Virus record (IMG/VR): IMGVR_UViG_3300050821_004089
Location: 1-54,573 of that record
Reading direction: 5' to 3' (one strand)
Source: a virus
DNA: 54,573 bases
Part shown: one piece after another, positions 1-6,042 of the stretch
Layout: the number at the start of each line of letters is the position of its first letter
Position numbering within the stretch: position 1 is the first letter of the stretch
Program-made: the position numbers and the translations under genes
The notes under the pieces: model-generated
The model's database searches: none
What the model was told of the DNA's origin: nothing
Seen by the model: only the letters and a program-made list of their open reading frames with translations

Positions 1-42
1 GAAGGTGCGCAGAGGCTCTAGAGTCATGGTGTTATTTCCGTA

Positions 43-282
43 TTAGCCACGCTTCTTTGGGCTTTGGAGCACCACACGGTCACGCCGAACGTGGATTCCT
101 CTGTAGGTACAGACATAAAAATCACTGTCTTTAGCTGCCAAAATCGCCTCCGCATCCCGTTTTTGTAACTCAGCATGGTCACGGATCAAGGCAATCATTT
201 CGGCAACTGTTTTTCTCCCGTAGTCAGCGTACCCCGCTCCGAAACGGCCAGGAAGATTGATGCTAGTCATTCGTTGAGTCAT
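43..282 (-). CDS. Small protein of unknown function
   Basis: A 79-residue protein I do not recognise. I start it at ATG 282, which overlaps the stop of the upstream gene as ATGA, the coupling style seen across this window. A longer reading from 312 would begin inside the tRNA-like sequence. It opens MTQRMTSINLPGRFG, has a charged helical middle (about residues 22-50, EMIALIRDHAELQKRDAE) and a basic tail (SPKKRG). No membrane segment or cysteine pair is visible, so it is probably soluble. It is the last gene of a minus-strand run from 1152. Confidence 0.6.
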   Translation of the reverse strand: MTQRMTSINLPGRFGAGYADYGRKTVAEMIALIRDHAELQKRDAEAILAAKDSDFYVCTYRGIHVRRDRVVLQSPKKRG

Positions 283-764
283 GTTGGCCCCCGTCGCGGG
301 AATCGAACCCACTGTTCGGCCGACAAGAGAGCGACGGGAGGCGCGCTAGTCCCATCTGCCGATCTATTGTCAGTTGGCTTTGCTCCAGCACGGGGTTGAG
401 GTACGCATTTGTAGGGATGCGCGTATCCTTTCGCGAGCCGCCGGAACTTCTCGGCCGTCCAGCATCGGCAGGCGCTCTTTCCAAATTCTTTGCCATCAGG
501 CGAACGCCATCGGCGCGTGAAAAATACTCTGGTCGGAAAGTGTCCGGGCTTGTGGACCGAAACGACCGTCAAGATCATTTCGCCCTCACCATCCGCATGA
601 GATTCCGTGTCGCAATCATCCGGTGGAATGTAGACCTGTTCCATCCGAACGCCGGGGCGCCACGTCTTAATCTCGGCCGGGCCGTCCGCGTCGTAAATCG
701 TGACCGTATCCCGAATGAACGGGAACCGGGCGCGAAAGACCATACCGGCGGAAAGCTCGTTCAC
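279..764 (-). CDS. Hypothetical phage protein
   Basis: 161 residues, GTG start at 764 preceded by GGAG six bases upstream. The first ~115 residues look like a real globular protein with alternating strands (RARFPFIRDTVTIYDADG, FFTRRWRSPDGKEFG) and a KFRRLAKGYAHPYKC segment; no family recognised. The last ~40 residues are low-complexity and run through the tRNA-like element at 285-339, ending in VRFPRRGPT, a reading typical of a T-arm read as protein. The ATGA overlap with the next gene still supports the stop at 279. The C-terminal tail may be a recent extension. Confidence 0.65.
   Translation of the reverse strand: MNELSAGMVFRARFPFIRDTVTIYDADGPAEIKTWRPGVRMEQVYIPPDDCDTESHADGEGEMILTVVSVHKPGHFPTRVFFTRRWRSPDGKEFGKSACRCWTAEKFRRLAKGYAHPYKCVPQPRAGAKPTDNRSADGTSAPPVALLSAEQWVRFPRRGPT
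285..339 (-). ncRNA. tRNA-like 3' element (acceptor stem plus T arm, no D arm)
   Basis: On the minus strand a 7-bp acceptor stem (TCCCGTC, 333-339, with GACGGGG, 289-295; six Watson-Crick pairs and one T-G) encloses a perfect-looking T arm (296-312; loop TTCGATT, 5-bp stem). It is followed by discriminator G and an encoded CCA (285-287). Only 20 bases (313-332) lie between acceptor and T arm where a tRNA has about 40, so a D arm and a normal anticodon arm are missing. A 4-bp stem with a 7-base loop (CGGCCGA) can form there, but without U33. It could be a tRNA remnant, an attachment-site scar or a tRNA mimic. Confidence 0.4.
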
Positions 765-784
765 TTCTTGCTCCTTGGCGTTAA

Positions 785-976
785 CTACTGATTAGCGCCT
801 TGCTTCCGCTCGGGCCATATCAACTGCCCGTGCCGCTCGCTGCCTTCGCAGCAGGAAACGACGCCTTGTCCGCTACAATATGCACACGGCACGTCAAAGT
901 AACGGAGTTCGCCAGAGAGGCCATCGATGGTCTTGACCATTGTGCGGCGTGTGCCGTGACACTGCGGACAGAGCAT
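785..976 (-). CDS. Small double-CxxC zinc-ribbon protein
   Basis: 63 residues starting at ATG 976, which overlaps the stop of the gene before it (ATGA). It has an N-terminal CPQCHG and a central CAYCSGQG, i.e. the CxxCxG pattern of DnaJ-type zinc ribbons, plus SCC further on. Such proteins usually bind zinc as small structural or nucleic-acid-binding modules. A longer in-frame reading to 1225 covers the neighbouring gene and is rejected. Family known only at the level of the zinc pattern; cellular role unknown. Confidence 0.7.
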   Translation of the reverse strand: MLCPQCHGTRRTMVKTIDGLSGELRYFDVPCAYCSGQGVVSCCEGSERHGQLIWPERKQGANQ

Positions 977-1152
977 CAGGCGGCTTCCTTCTTGCTGATC
1001 TTGTGAATGGCGGCGGCGATCTTCTTCATGGTGCGCTCGGTCCAGGTTTTCCGCCATTCCTTCATGTAGGCGGCATGGCATTTCTTGCAGTAGTATTGGT
1101 TTCCGGCTCGATCGACCGGATCGCCACATTTGGCACAGGCACGCTTCGACAC
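976..1152 (-). CDS. Small zinc-finger protein (CxxC...CxxC)
   Basis: A zinc knuckle with CAKCGDPVDRAGNQYYCKKC followed by a basic, aromatic helix (AAYMKEWRKTW) and a lysine-rich tail (ISKKEAA). It resembles the small phage HNH-like or zinc-ribbon proteins but has no visible HNH histidine-asparagine core. I chose GTG 1152 (58 aa) because a purine-rich AGGGGG lies ten bases upstream. The longest reading starts at GTG 1206 (76 aa), has no ribosome site and would place its first codons inside the parS-like site at 1190-1205. Divergent from the gene at 1244. Confidence 0.7.
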   Translation of the reverse strand: MSKRACAKCGDPVDRAGNQYYCKKCHAAYMKEWRKTWTERTMKKIAAAIHKISKKEAA

Positions 1153-1189
1153 AGGATTTTTGCCCCCTGCACGATCGGGATTTTTTCGC

Positions 1190-1205
1190 TGTTCCACGTG
1201 AAACA
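1190..1205. promoter_or_regulatory. parS-like ParB-binding site
   Basis: The 16-base sequence TGTTCCACGTGAAACA matches the bacterial chromosomal parS consensus TGTTNCACGTGAAACA at all fixed positions. Fifteen fixed bases are expected by chance about once per 10^9 positions, so this is very unlikely to be random in a 54.6-kb window. It lies between two divergent small genes (minus start 1152, plus start 1244). No ParA or ParB gene is visible in the window, so any binding would be by host ParB. Function is inferred from the sequence match only. Confidence 0.75.
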
Positions 1206-1243
1206 CAGTTGCAAGCCGTTGTCAAGCGTGGTATTGAGGTTCA

Positions 1244-1477
1244 ATGAATGAATTCCTCGATTTTTCTCAATTGGGAATGGGCGCGATAGACGTGATGCGC
1301 CATCACCACGGAATCCCGAAATCGCAATTGTGCGCGCGGGCGAACGTGAACAAGACCACATATCTGCGTTACCTCGCCGGGCATCACAGCCGCATGAGCG
1401 AGCTAACCACCAATCGAATCAGGCGCGCGCTTGAGGCGATGATTGCTGAGCGCGATGCCCGCAAGGTGCTGGGGTAA
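1244..1477 (+). CDS. Small putative DNA-binding regulator
   Basis: 77 residues, ATG 1244 with GAGGT just upstream. The stretch from about residue 15 to 45 (MRHHHGIPKSQLCARANVNKTTYLRYL) reads as a helix-turn-helix: a first helix, a turn after LCARANV, and a recognition helix KTTYLRYLAG. A second helical segment follows (LTTNRIRRALEAMIAERD). This is the arrangement of XRE/Cro-like transcription factors, though short and divergent. It begins 38 bases after the parS-like site and precedes another zinc-finger gene and a clearer XRE gene. Likely an early regulator. Confidence 0.6.
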   Translation: MNEFLDFSQLGMGAIDVMRHHHGIPKSQLCARANVNKTTYLRYLAGHHSRMSELTTNRIRRALEAMIAERDARKVLG

Positions 1478-1481
1478 ACCC

Positions 1482-1682
1482 ATGTTCCCCAACCACGGCG
1501 GCTATCGTCCTTCCGGCTCCCTTGCCGACATAACGGCAAGAAGAAAGAATTCGATCAAGGCCCATTGCCAAATGTGCGGGTGCGGACTGGATAAGAAGAA
1601 GCGCTATTGTCTGCCGTGTTACGATATTCGTCTGGAAAGCCGCAAGCACTTAAAGAAAGATTTGGTTCATGAGAGAGTTTAG
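1482..1682 (+). CDS. Small zinc-finger protein
   Basis: 66 residues from ATG 1482, five bases after the previous stop; an upstream in-frame start at 1443 would overlap the preceding gene heavily. It carries CQMCGCGLDKKKRYCLPCYD, a CxxC...CxxC zinc knuckle like that in the protein at 976-1152, then a basic helix (RLESRKHLKKD). The C-terminus (LVHERV) is encoded by one copy of the 17-bp dispersed repeat (1661-1677), so this end may have been altered when the repeat arrived. Function unknown; probably zinc-stabilised nucleic-acid binding. Confidence 0.6.
   Translation: MFPNHGGYRPSGSLADITARRKNSIKAHCQMCGCGLDKKKRYCLPCYDIRLESRKHLKKDLVHERV
1661..1677 (-). repeat. 17-bp dispersed repeat, copy a
   Basis: Minus-strand copy of CTCTCTCATGAACCAAA. 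It forms an inverted pair with the plus-strand copy at 2085-2101, and together they flank the XRE gene at 1735-2067. Two further copies lie at 44686-44702 (one mismatch) and 51649-51665. This copy lies in the 3' end of the zinc-finger gene and has no start codon shortly downstream, unlike the other three. Confidence 0.7.
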
Positions 1683-1734
1683 CGGAGCGTAAGACCGATC
1701 ATTCAAACACTCACGGCTAACGTAGAAAGAAGAA

Positions 1735-2067
1735 ATGCCGCCGGACGACCAAAATCCACTGGGATCGTTTTTGCGCGATGCGCGCGAGCGATGCGGTATG
1801 AGTTTGAGCGAGGCGGCGGAATTGATCGGTTGTACGAAAAGCCATGTTTGGGATTTAGAGCGTGGCTACTCACGCAATCCAACCATTGTCACGCTTGCCG
1901 GGGCGGCATGTGCATACGATGTGGATTTGGGAGATTTAGCTACCGTTGCTGCGGCTAGTGCGCCTGGAACAAACTATAGAATGGCTGCCAAGAATGTCGT
2001 TGATCTGAGGAAAAGGTTGCGCGCGGCAAAAACAAATTTGGGTGGCTCGGTATCAGGTGATCGATGA
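1735..2067 (+). CDS. XRE-family transcriptional regulator
   Basis: 110 residues. Residues ~8-65 form a typical XRE/HTH_3 domain: LRDARERCGMSLSEAAELIG, turn, CTKSHVWDLERG recognition helix, then NPTIVTLAGAACAYDVDLGDLA. Such proteins bind palindromic operators as dimers and act as phage repressors or Cro proteins. The remaining ~40 residues are a short basic tail (VVDLRKRLRAAK). It is flanked by a 17-bp inverted repeat pair (1661-1677 and 2085-2101). A candidate target is the palindrome at 53541-53558, but no direct link is visible. Could be the lysogeny or early-gene switch. Confidence 0.85.
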   Translation: MPPDDQNPLGSFLRDARERCGMSLSEAAELIGCTKSHVWDLERGYSRNPTIVTLAGAACAYDVDLGDLATVAAASAPGTNYRMAAKNVVDLRKRLRAAKTNLGGSVSGDR

Positions 2068-2084
2068 CAGAACGGTTTACCCGC

Positions 2085-2101
2085 CTCTCTCATGAACCAA
2101 A
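2085..2101 (+). repeat. 17-bp dispersed repeat, copy b
   Basis: CTCTCTCATGAACCAAA, located between the XRE gene and the gene at 2114, whose ATG lies 12 bases after it. The embedded ATG would begin a six-codon peptide (MNQTNI) ending just before the next start, so it could be a leader peptide or a shared translation or transcription signal. Its match to the copy at 51649-51665 extends to 22 bases. Confidence 0.7.
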
Positions 2102-2113
2102 CAAATATCTAAA

Positions 2114-2404
2114 ATGTCCACCCTCTCGCAAATCGCCCGCCATGCCATCGCCAACGCCCAATCCTTTCTCAAGTTCGAAAAGGATCGCCCCGCCGTCTAT
2201 CGCGATTGCCTGTATGATCGCAAGGAATTAAGCTTAAGCGGATCGGCTGGAAGATTACACACCCGCACGTGGCTGCTGCTCAAGGCGACGGAAGAAGCCT
2301 CCGACGACGACGGCGATTTGACTTCGGCCGCAAGACTCTCGCTTGTGGGTTTGTGCGATTGGGTAGCGGAGGAATTGGCCCTGCAACAGGCGATGGCTGA
2401 ATGA
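2114..2404 (+). CDS. Hypothetical helical protein
   Basis: 96 residues, mostly helical and acidic at the C-terminus (EEASDDDGDLTSAARLSLVGLCDWVAEELALQQ). No family recognised and no membrane or zinc motif. Its stop overlaps the next start as ATGA at 2401-2404, placing it at the head of a translationally coupled run 2114-4515. The 17-bp repeat stands just upstream and may serve its expression. Confidence 0.6.
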   Translation: MSTLSQIARHAIANAQSFLKFEKDRPAVYRDCLYDRKELSLSGSAGRLHTRTWLLLKATEEASDDDGDLTSAARLSLVGLCDWVAEELALQQAMAE

Positions 2405-2652
2405 AGCCGGGCGAACTTAATCCGAATTCACGCGCGGTTCTCGCGATTCTCGCCGCGCATGAAAACGCCGCAGGGTTTAGCTTTATCAACGCGGCGCTGT
2501 TGTCAAAACTTGCCGATATTCCCCTCGTGGCCGTACGCCGGGCCGCGCGCGTGCTGTGCCGGCGCAATCTCGCGGAATATGGTTACGGCGGTTATGCCGC
2601 GATGGCGGCGGGCCGGAAATGGGTGAGGGCGAATGGAGAGGAAAAAGCGTGA
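2401..2652 (+). CDS. Small winged-helix-like protein
   Basis: 83 residues. The order of helices (NSRAVLAILAAHENAAG, INAALLSKLADIPLVAVRRA, ARVLCRRNLAEYGYGGYA) resembles a winged helix-turn-helix, with a recognition helix near residues 40-52 and a Gly/Tyr-rich wing after it. DNA binding is an inference from this pattern. Coupled at both ends: ATGA with the gene before and GTGA with the GIY-YIG gene after. Confidence 0.55.
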   Translation: MKPGELNPNSRAVLAILAAHENAAGFSFINAALLSKLADIPLVAVRRAARVLCRRNLAEYGYGGYAAMAAGRKWVRANGEEKA

Positions 2653-3026
2653 GGGCGGTGTACTTCATTCAGGATAGCGGGTGTGGATACGTCAAGATCG
2701 GCTGGGCAACCGATCCGTGGGAACGATTAGCTGATTTGCAATGTGGTACTCCGTATGAATTGCGGATTATTCGAATGGTGGAGGGTGGGCAGAAAGCGGA
2801 ACAATGGTTTCATCGGCGGTTTGCAAAACACAGAATTCGCGGCGAATGGTTTTCGTTCGATGAGGAAATGTTGACGCTCTCGGCGCCAGACGAAATTCCG
2901 CAAAAGCCCAAGCCGATAGTTCGATACCGCTCAGCAGGCGCGTGTTTGCGCGCCGCCAACGGGCTTGGTCTTTTATCGGAGAGAATGAAACGGGAATATA
3001 AACCTTTGCTGGACAGCAACGCATGA
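2649..3026 (+). CDS. GIY-YIG-like (MUG113/T5orf172) nuclease-family protein
   Basis: 125 residues starting at GTG 2649, which overlaps the previous stop as GTGA; a longer upstream reading from 2556 is a shadow. The opening VYFIQ...GYVKIGWATDPWERLADLQ followed by GQKAEQWFHRRFAKHRIRGEWF matches the MUG113/T5orf172 branch of the GIY-YIG superfamily: two strands (VYFI, VKIG), the conserved R of WERL, a histidine-containing helix (AEQWFHRRF) and a Glu in GEWF. Such domains are often nucleases or DNA-processing modules fused to phage proteins. Substrate unknown. It precedes a DNA methyltransferase. Confidence 0.75.
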   Translation: MRAVYFIQDSGCGYVKIGWATDPWERLADLQCGTPYELRIIRMVEGGQKAEQWFHRRFAKHRIRGEWFSFDEEMLTLSAPDEIPQKPKPIVRYRSAGACLRAANGLGLLSERMKREYKPLLDSNA

Positions 3027-4096
3027 CTGCACTCACCCAATACGAAGCCGTGCGCGCTGCTATTGTTCAAGCAAGCCAAGTCGAGGATATTCTGCCACTG
3101 CTTGATGAATTCGAGATTGCTAAACTGCGCGCCAAACAAATAAATGATCACGCGATTCTCGCTGAAGCAACGGAATTTGAAATGCGGGCCGAACGCCGGC
3201 TAGGCGAAATCATCAAGGCCGCAAAGGCGGCTGGGCTCTTTAAGCAAGGGCGTCAGCCAGAAGAAAAAAAGTCCGCCGATGAACTTTTTCCCCGCGGCAC
3301 TTTGGCCGATGCAGGGATTGACAAGAAACTTTCAGTTCGTTCGCAGGAATTAGCTCAACTCGAAGGGGCAGCTTTCGAGGAAAAAGTCAAAGGTGTGCGC
3401 GAGCGCATTACATCCAATGGGGCTAAAATTATTGATGCCGGACCAATCAACGGCGCGCGCTCGGTCATGGGATCGCGGCAGGAACCAGACGATTCCCTTG
3501 ATTACTTCCCGACGCCGCCATGGGCGACGCGGGCCTTGATGACGCACGTATTGCCGAAGGTTTTTAATTACCGGCTGACAACGGCGTGGGAACCAGCCTG
3601 CGGAGAGGGACATATTGCGGAAGTATTACGTGAATTTTTTGAAGGCGTAACGGCAACCGATATTTTCGATTATGGATATAACGACGACGTGGGCGATTTT
3701 CTGAAAGTCACGTCGAGTGAAGCCGATTGGATCATCACCAATCCACCGTTTGGCGAGCAGGCAATTCTATTTGTTCAACACGCCTTCAAACTGGCACGAG
3801 AAGGCGTTGCGATGTTCTTCCGCTCGCAATGGGCGGTCGAAGGTATCGAGCGCTACGAACAAATATTCCGCGATAATCCGCCAACACAATGCGCGTTCTT
3901 CGTCGAACGGGTGAACCTTTGCAAGGGCCGATGGGAACCGGATGGAACGACCGCCACGGCTTACTGCTGGCTGGTATGGATTCAAGGTGAAGAACCGCGC
4001 CCGCCTTTGTGGATACCGCACGGATGCCGAGAGGCGCTGACAAAGGCCGATGATCGCGAGCGTTTTACCGCCCATCCGGTGATCAAACGACAATGA
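3023..4096 (+). CDS. DNA adenine methyltransferase with N-terminal helical domain
   Basis: 357 residues, coupled by ATGA to the gene before and after. Residues ~150-330 carry a SAM-dependent methyltransferase: motif I-like WEPACGEGHIAEVL (about 191-204), then WIITNPPFGEQ (about 236-246), whose NPPF is the catalytic motif of N6-adenine enzymes. Residues ~1-130 are a separate helical unit (EMRAERRLGEIIKAA, LADAGIDKKLSVRSQELAQL) often found at the start of phage and plasmid proteins. It may protect phage DNA or regulate genes. No partner restriction enzyme is visible. Confidence 0.85.
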   Translation: MTALTQYEAVRAAIVQASQVEDILPLLDEFEIAKLRAKQINDHAILAEATEFEMRAERRLGEIIKAAKAAGLFKQGRQPEEKKSADELFPRGTLADAGIDKKLSVRSQELAQLEGAAFEEKVKGVRERITSNGAKIIDAGPINGARSVMGSRQEPDDSLDYFPTPPWATRALMTHVLPKVFNYRLTTAWEPACGEGHIAEVLREFFEGVTATDIFDYGYNDDVGDFLKVTSSEADWIITNPPFGEQAILFVQHAFKLAREGVAMFFRSQWAVEGIERYEQIFRDNPPTQCAFFVERVNLCKGRWEPDGTTATAYCWLVWIQGEEPRPPLWIPHGCREALTKADDRERFTAHPVIKRQ

Positions 4097-4515
4097 CCGG
4101 CCGCAGTCTCTTCACCGTCGCCGCAGCGCGCGAGTCTGACGCGATGAAATATCCCCGCGAATCGGTTGCTTACGTGGCAACCCCGTATTCAAAATATCCG
4201 CACGGCCAAGAGCGTGCGTTCGCCGAAGCTGCACGCATCACGGCCGAACTTCTTCACTGCGGACTGAAGGTCTATTCGCCGATCGCCCATTCGCACGCGC
4301 TCGCGATGTACAGCACTCTCGATCCGCTTGATTACAAAATCTGGCAACCGCTCGATGATGCCATGCTGTCGTTATGCGACGTGCTTATTGTGGTTCATAT
4401 GGAAGGCTGGAAGGAATCAGTCGGCGTCAAGCACGAAATCGAAACGTTCGAGAAGGCAGGCAAGAAGATATTCGATCTCGACCCGACAACGTTCGTGATG
4501 GTGCAGAGGTGCTAG
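4093..4515 (+). CDS. DUF1937-like / nucleoside 2-deoxyribosyltransferase-fold protein
   Basis: 140 residues from the ATGA-coupled start 4093; ATG 4144 (MKYPRESVAYVATPYS) is an alternative start. The segments AYVATPYSKYP, LKVYSPIAHSHALA, ALMLSLCDVLIVVHMEGWKESVGVKHE (read approximately) and GKKIFDL match the DUF1937 family of phage proteins with a nucleoside 2-deoxyribosyltransferase-like fold. There the Glu of the ES/VGV region is the usual nucleophile position. A role in base salvage or hypermodified nucleotides is plausible beside two DNA methyltransferases. It ends convergent with the minus gene at 4512. Confidence 0.75.
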   Translation: MTGRSLFTVAAARESDAMKYPRESVAYVATPYSKYPHGQERAFAEAARITAELLHCGLKVYSPIAHSHALAMYSTLDPLDYKIWQPLDDAMLSLCDVLIVVHMEGWKESVGVKHEIETFEKAGKKIFDLDPTTFVMVQRC

Positions 4516-4712
4516 AGATCGCCGAACAGGTATTGTCGCCACGTCTGCGGCTTTTGCGGGGTTGGTCGTTTGATCGGCGCGATCTCGATCATGCCTTCCT
4601 TGACCACGGCAACGACTGGAATGACGTTCTTGGGCGCGATGACGCGCACGACGGCGGTCGGAGGCAGGTTGACCTTGACGATCTTGATCTGTCGCTTGCG
4701 CGGTTTTTTCAC
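4512..4712 (-). CDS. Small basic hypothetical protein
   Basis: 66 residues, GTG start at 4712 with a strong AGGAGG five bases upstream. It begins with a basic stretch (KKPRKRQIKIVKV) followed by beta-rich valine/isoleucine segments (AVVRVIAPKNVIPVVAVVKEG) and a proline-rich end. No family recognised. With the membrane protein at 4741-5025 it forms a two-gene minus island inside an otherwise plus region, which suggests separate expression and possibly recent insertion. Confidence 0.6.
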   Translation of the reverse strand: MKKPRKRQIKIVKVNLPPTAVVRVIAPKNVIPVVAVVKEGMIEIAPIKRPTPQKPQTWRQYLFGDL

Positions 4713-4740
4713 GATGACCTCCTAGCAGCCGGTGCAGATA

Positions 4741-5025
4741 TCAGGCGGCGGCGGTGGATAGGGCGGCAAAGGTTCCACTTGGGATTCCCGCGGGGAATTG
4801 TCCGAGCCGAAAGGAACCATGACCTCCCGCCATCAACGTAAACGCGCCGATAAGGATAAGGATGAACACGACAACCCAAATGGTCATTTCCACGCGACTG
4901 TCGATCACTTCGGGCGCCCAAAGTTTGATGAGCTTCAAAAGCAGGTAAACGGCGATCAGGACCGCCAGAACGCCCAACGCAAACCACAAAATGCTGATTG
5001 CAAGACCGATTATGACGGCCTCCAT
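4741..5025 (-). CDS. Two-pass small membrane protein (holin-like candidate)
   Basis: 94 residues from ATG 5025. Two clear transmembrane segments: residues ~4-34 (IIGLAISILWFALGVLAVLI and following) and ~49-68 (TIWVVVFILILIGAFTLMAG). A short loop (KLWAPEVIDSRVE) lies between them, with a Gly/Ala-rich tail after. Two-pass proteins of this size include phage holins, but no endolysin gene is adjacent, so lysis is only one option; superinfection exclusion is another. Its stop lies 28 bases from the start of the next minus gene. Confidence 0.65.
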   Translation of the reverse strand: MEAVIIGLAISILWFALGVLAVLIAVYLLLKLIKLWAPEVIDSRVEMTIWVVVFILILIGAFTLMAGGHGSFRLGQFPAGIPSGTFAALSTAAA

Positions 5026-5122
5026 GGTCCCTGAATCCCAACGGGGATAACCTCCACTACGGTAATAAGTTCCCGATTCTCGCATTCTTGCAAAGCCGAA
5101 TCAGTCTAGTCTCCCCGCCCGC

Positions 5123-5326
5123 ATGGGCACCAATCCTCATTTCTCCTGCAAGATCACCGTCCGGTTCACCCGAGCCGAGCATGATCATATCGCCTGTCTG
5201 GCAAAGGCAATCGGCAAATCGAAGGCATCCTACCTGCGGGATTTGACTGCGGATGTTCTGCGTGAAAATGCCTTGGCGCATGGAGAAAGAGTGAGATTTA
5301 TTGTCAATAGGGAAAAGCGGATGTGA
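5123..5326 (+). CDS. Ribbon-helix-helix-like DNA-binding protein
   Basis: 67 residues. CKITVRFTRAEHDHIACLAKAIGKSKASYLRDLTADVL matches the ribbon-helix-helix pattern: a strand (ITVRF), helix A (AEHDHIACLAKAI) and helix B starting KSKASYLRDLT. It resembles the small regulators carried on plasmids and mobilisation loci. It is coupled by GTGA to the methyltransferase gene downstream and probably autoregulates that unit; the 97 bases upstream to the divergent minus gene would hold its promoter. Confidence 0.7.
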   Translation: MGTNPHFSCKITVRFTRAEHDHIACLAKAIGKSKASYLRDLTADVLRENALAHGERVRFIVNREKRM

Positions 5327-6042
5327 GCCGAATCGAAACCATCGGTAACGCCACACTCTATCTCGGCGATTGCCGGGAGATATTGCCGTCGCTGCCGAAG
5401 GTCGATGCCGTTGTGACGGACCCGCCGTACGGGATAGGTTATGTCAAGGGCGGCGGGGGTCGGGGGCCTGACGGGTCACATCGCAGGCCGTTGGCGTCGA
5501 CTTTGCGTGGCTATGATCCAGTTATTGCCGATGATCGACCGTTTGATCCGGCTCCGTGGTTAAAATTTCCGAATGTGCTGATGTGGGGAGCGGATCATTT
5601 CTATCCGCGTCTGCCCGATAGCGGACGATGGCTGGCTTGGAACAAACTCGGCGATATGGAGCCGTGGGATTCGTTTTCTGATGTGGAATTTGCCTGGCAC
5701 TCAAAGGAAGGTGCAGCCCGTATTTTCAGTATGAAATGGAAAGGCATCGCCTGCGACAAGCGCGGCGAGCAAAACGGCTTACGCGAGCATACCACACAAA
5801 AACCGCTTCGGCTGATGTTGTGGTGCCTCGAACAAGTTGGCGAGGCCCACACCATCCTCGACCCCTTTATGGGTTCCGGGACTACCGGCGTTGCCGCCAT
5901 CAAGATGGGCCGGAAGTTCATCGGCATTGAGATCGAGCCGAAGTATTTCGACATCGCCTGCCGGTGCATCGAGGAAGCCGCGCGCCAACCGGATATGTTC
6001 ATCGAACGCCCGAAGCCTTCCGTCCAGGAAGTGCTGCTGTGA
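5323..6042 (+). CDS. DNA methyltransferase (DPPY, N6-adenine or N4-cytosine)
   Basis: 239 residues, GTG start overlapping the previous stop (GTGA). Catalytic motif DPPYGIGY sits near residue 33, before the SAM-binding motif LDPFMGSGTTGVAA near residue 180. The order IV then I is that of the beta group of amino-methyltransferases. GRKFIGIEIEPKYFDIAC completes the SAM pocket. It modifies adenine-N6 or cytosine-N4 in a short recognition site not deducible here. The small RHH gene upstream and a replication-type gene downstream share its transcript. Solitary: no restriction enzyme seen. Confidence 0.9.
   Translation: MSRIETIGNATLYLGDCREILPSLPKVDAVVTDPPYGIGYVKGGGGRGPDGSHRRPLASTLRGYDPVIADDRPFDPAPWLKFPNVLMWGADHFYPRLPDSGRWLAWNKLGDMEPWDSFSDVEFAWHSKEGAARIFSMKWKGIACDKRGEQNGLREHTTQKPLRLMLWCLEQVGEAHTILDPFMGSGTTGVAAIKMGRKFIGIEIEPKYFDIACRCIEEAARQPDMFIERPKPSVQEVLL

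Noticed and set aside
1209-1237. Possible plus promoter TTGCAA-17-TATTGA before the gene at 1244
   Set aside because: Only four of six and three of six consensus bases; the overlap with the parS-like region makes it worth noting but not calling.
4374-4841. Open frame of 155 codons on the plus strand
   Set aside because: It covers the convergent gene ends and a minus-strand gene with a strong ribosome site; its protein is Arg/Asp/His-rich as typical of a shadow frame.
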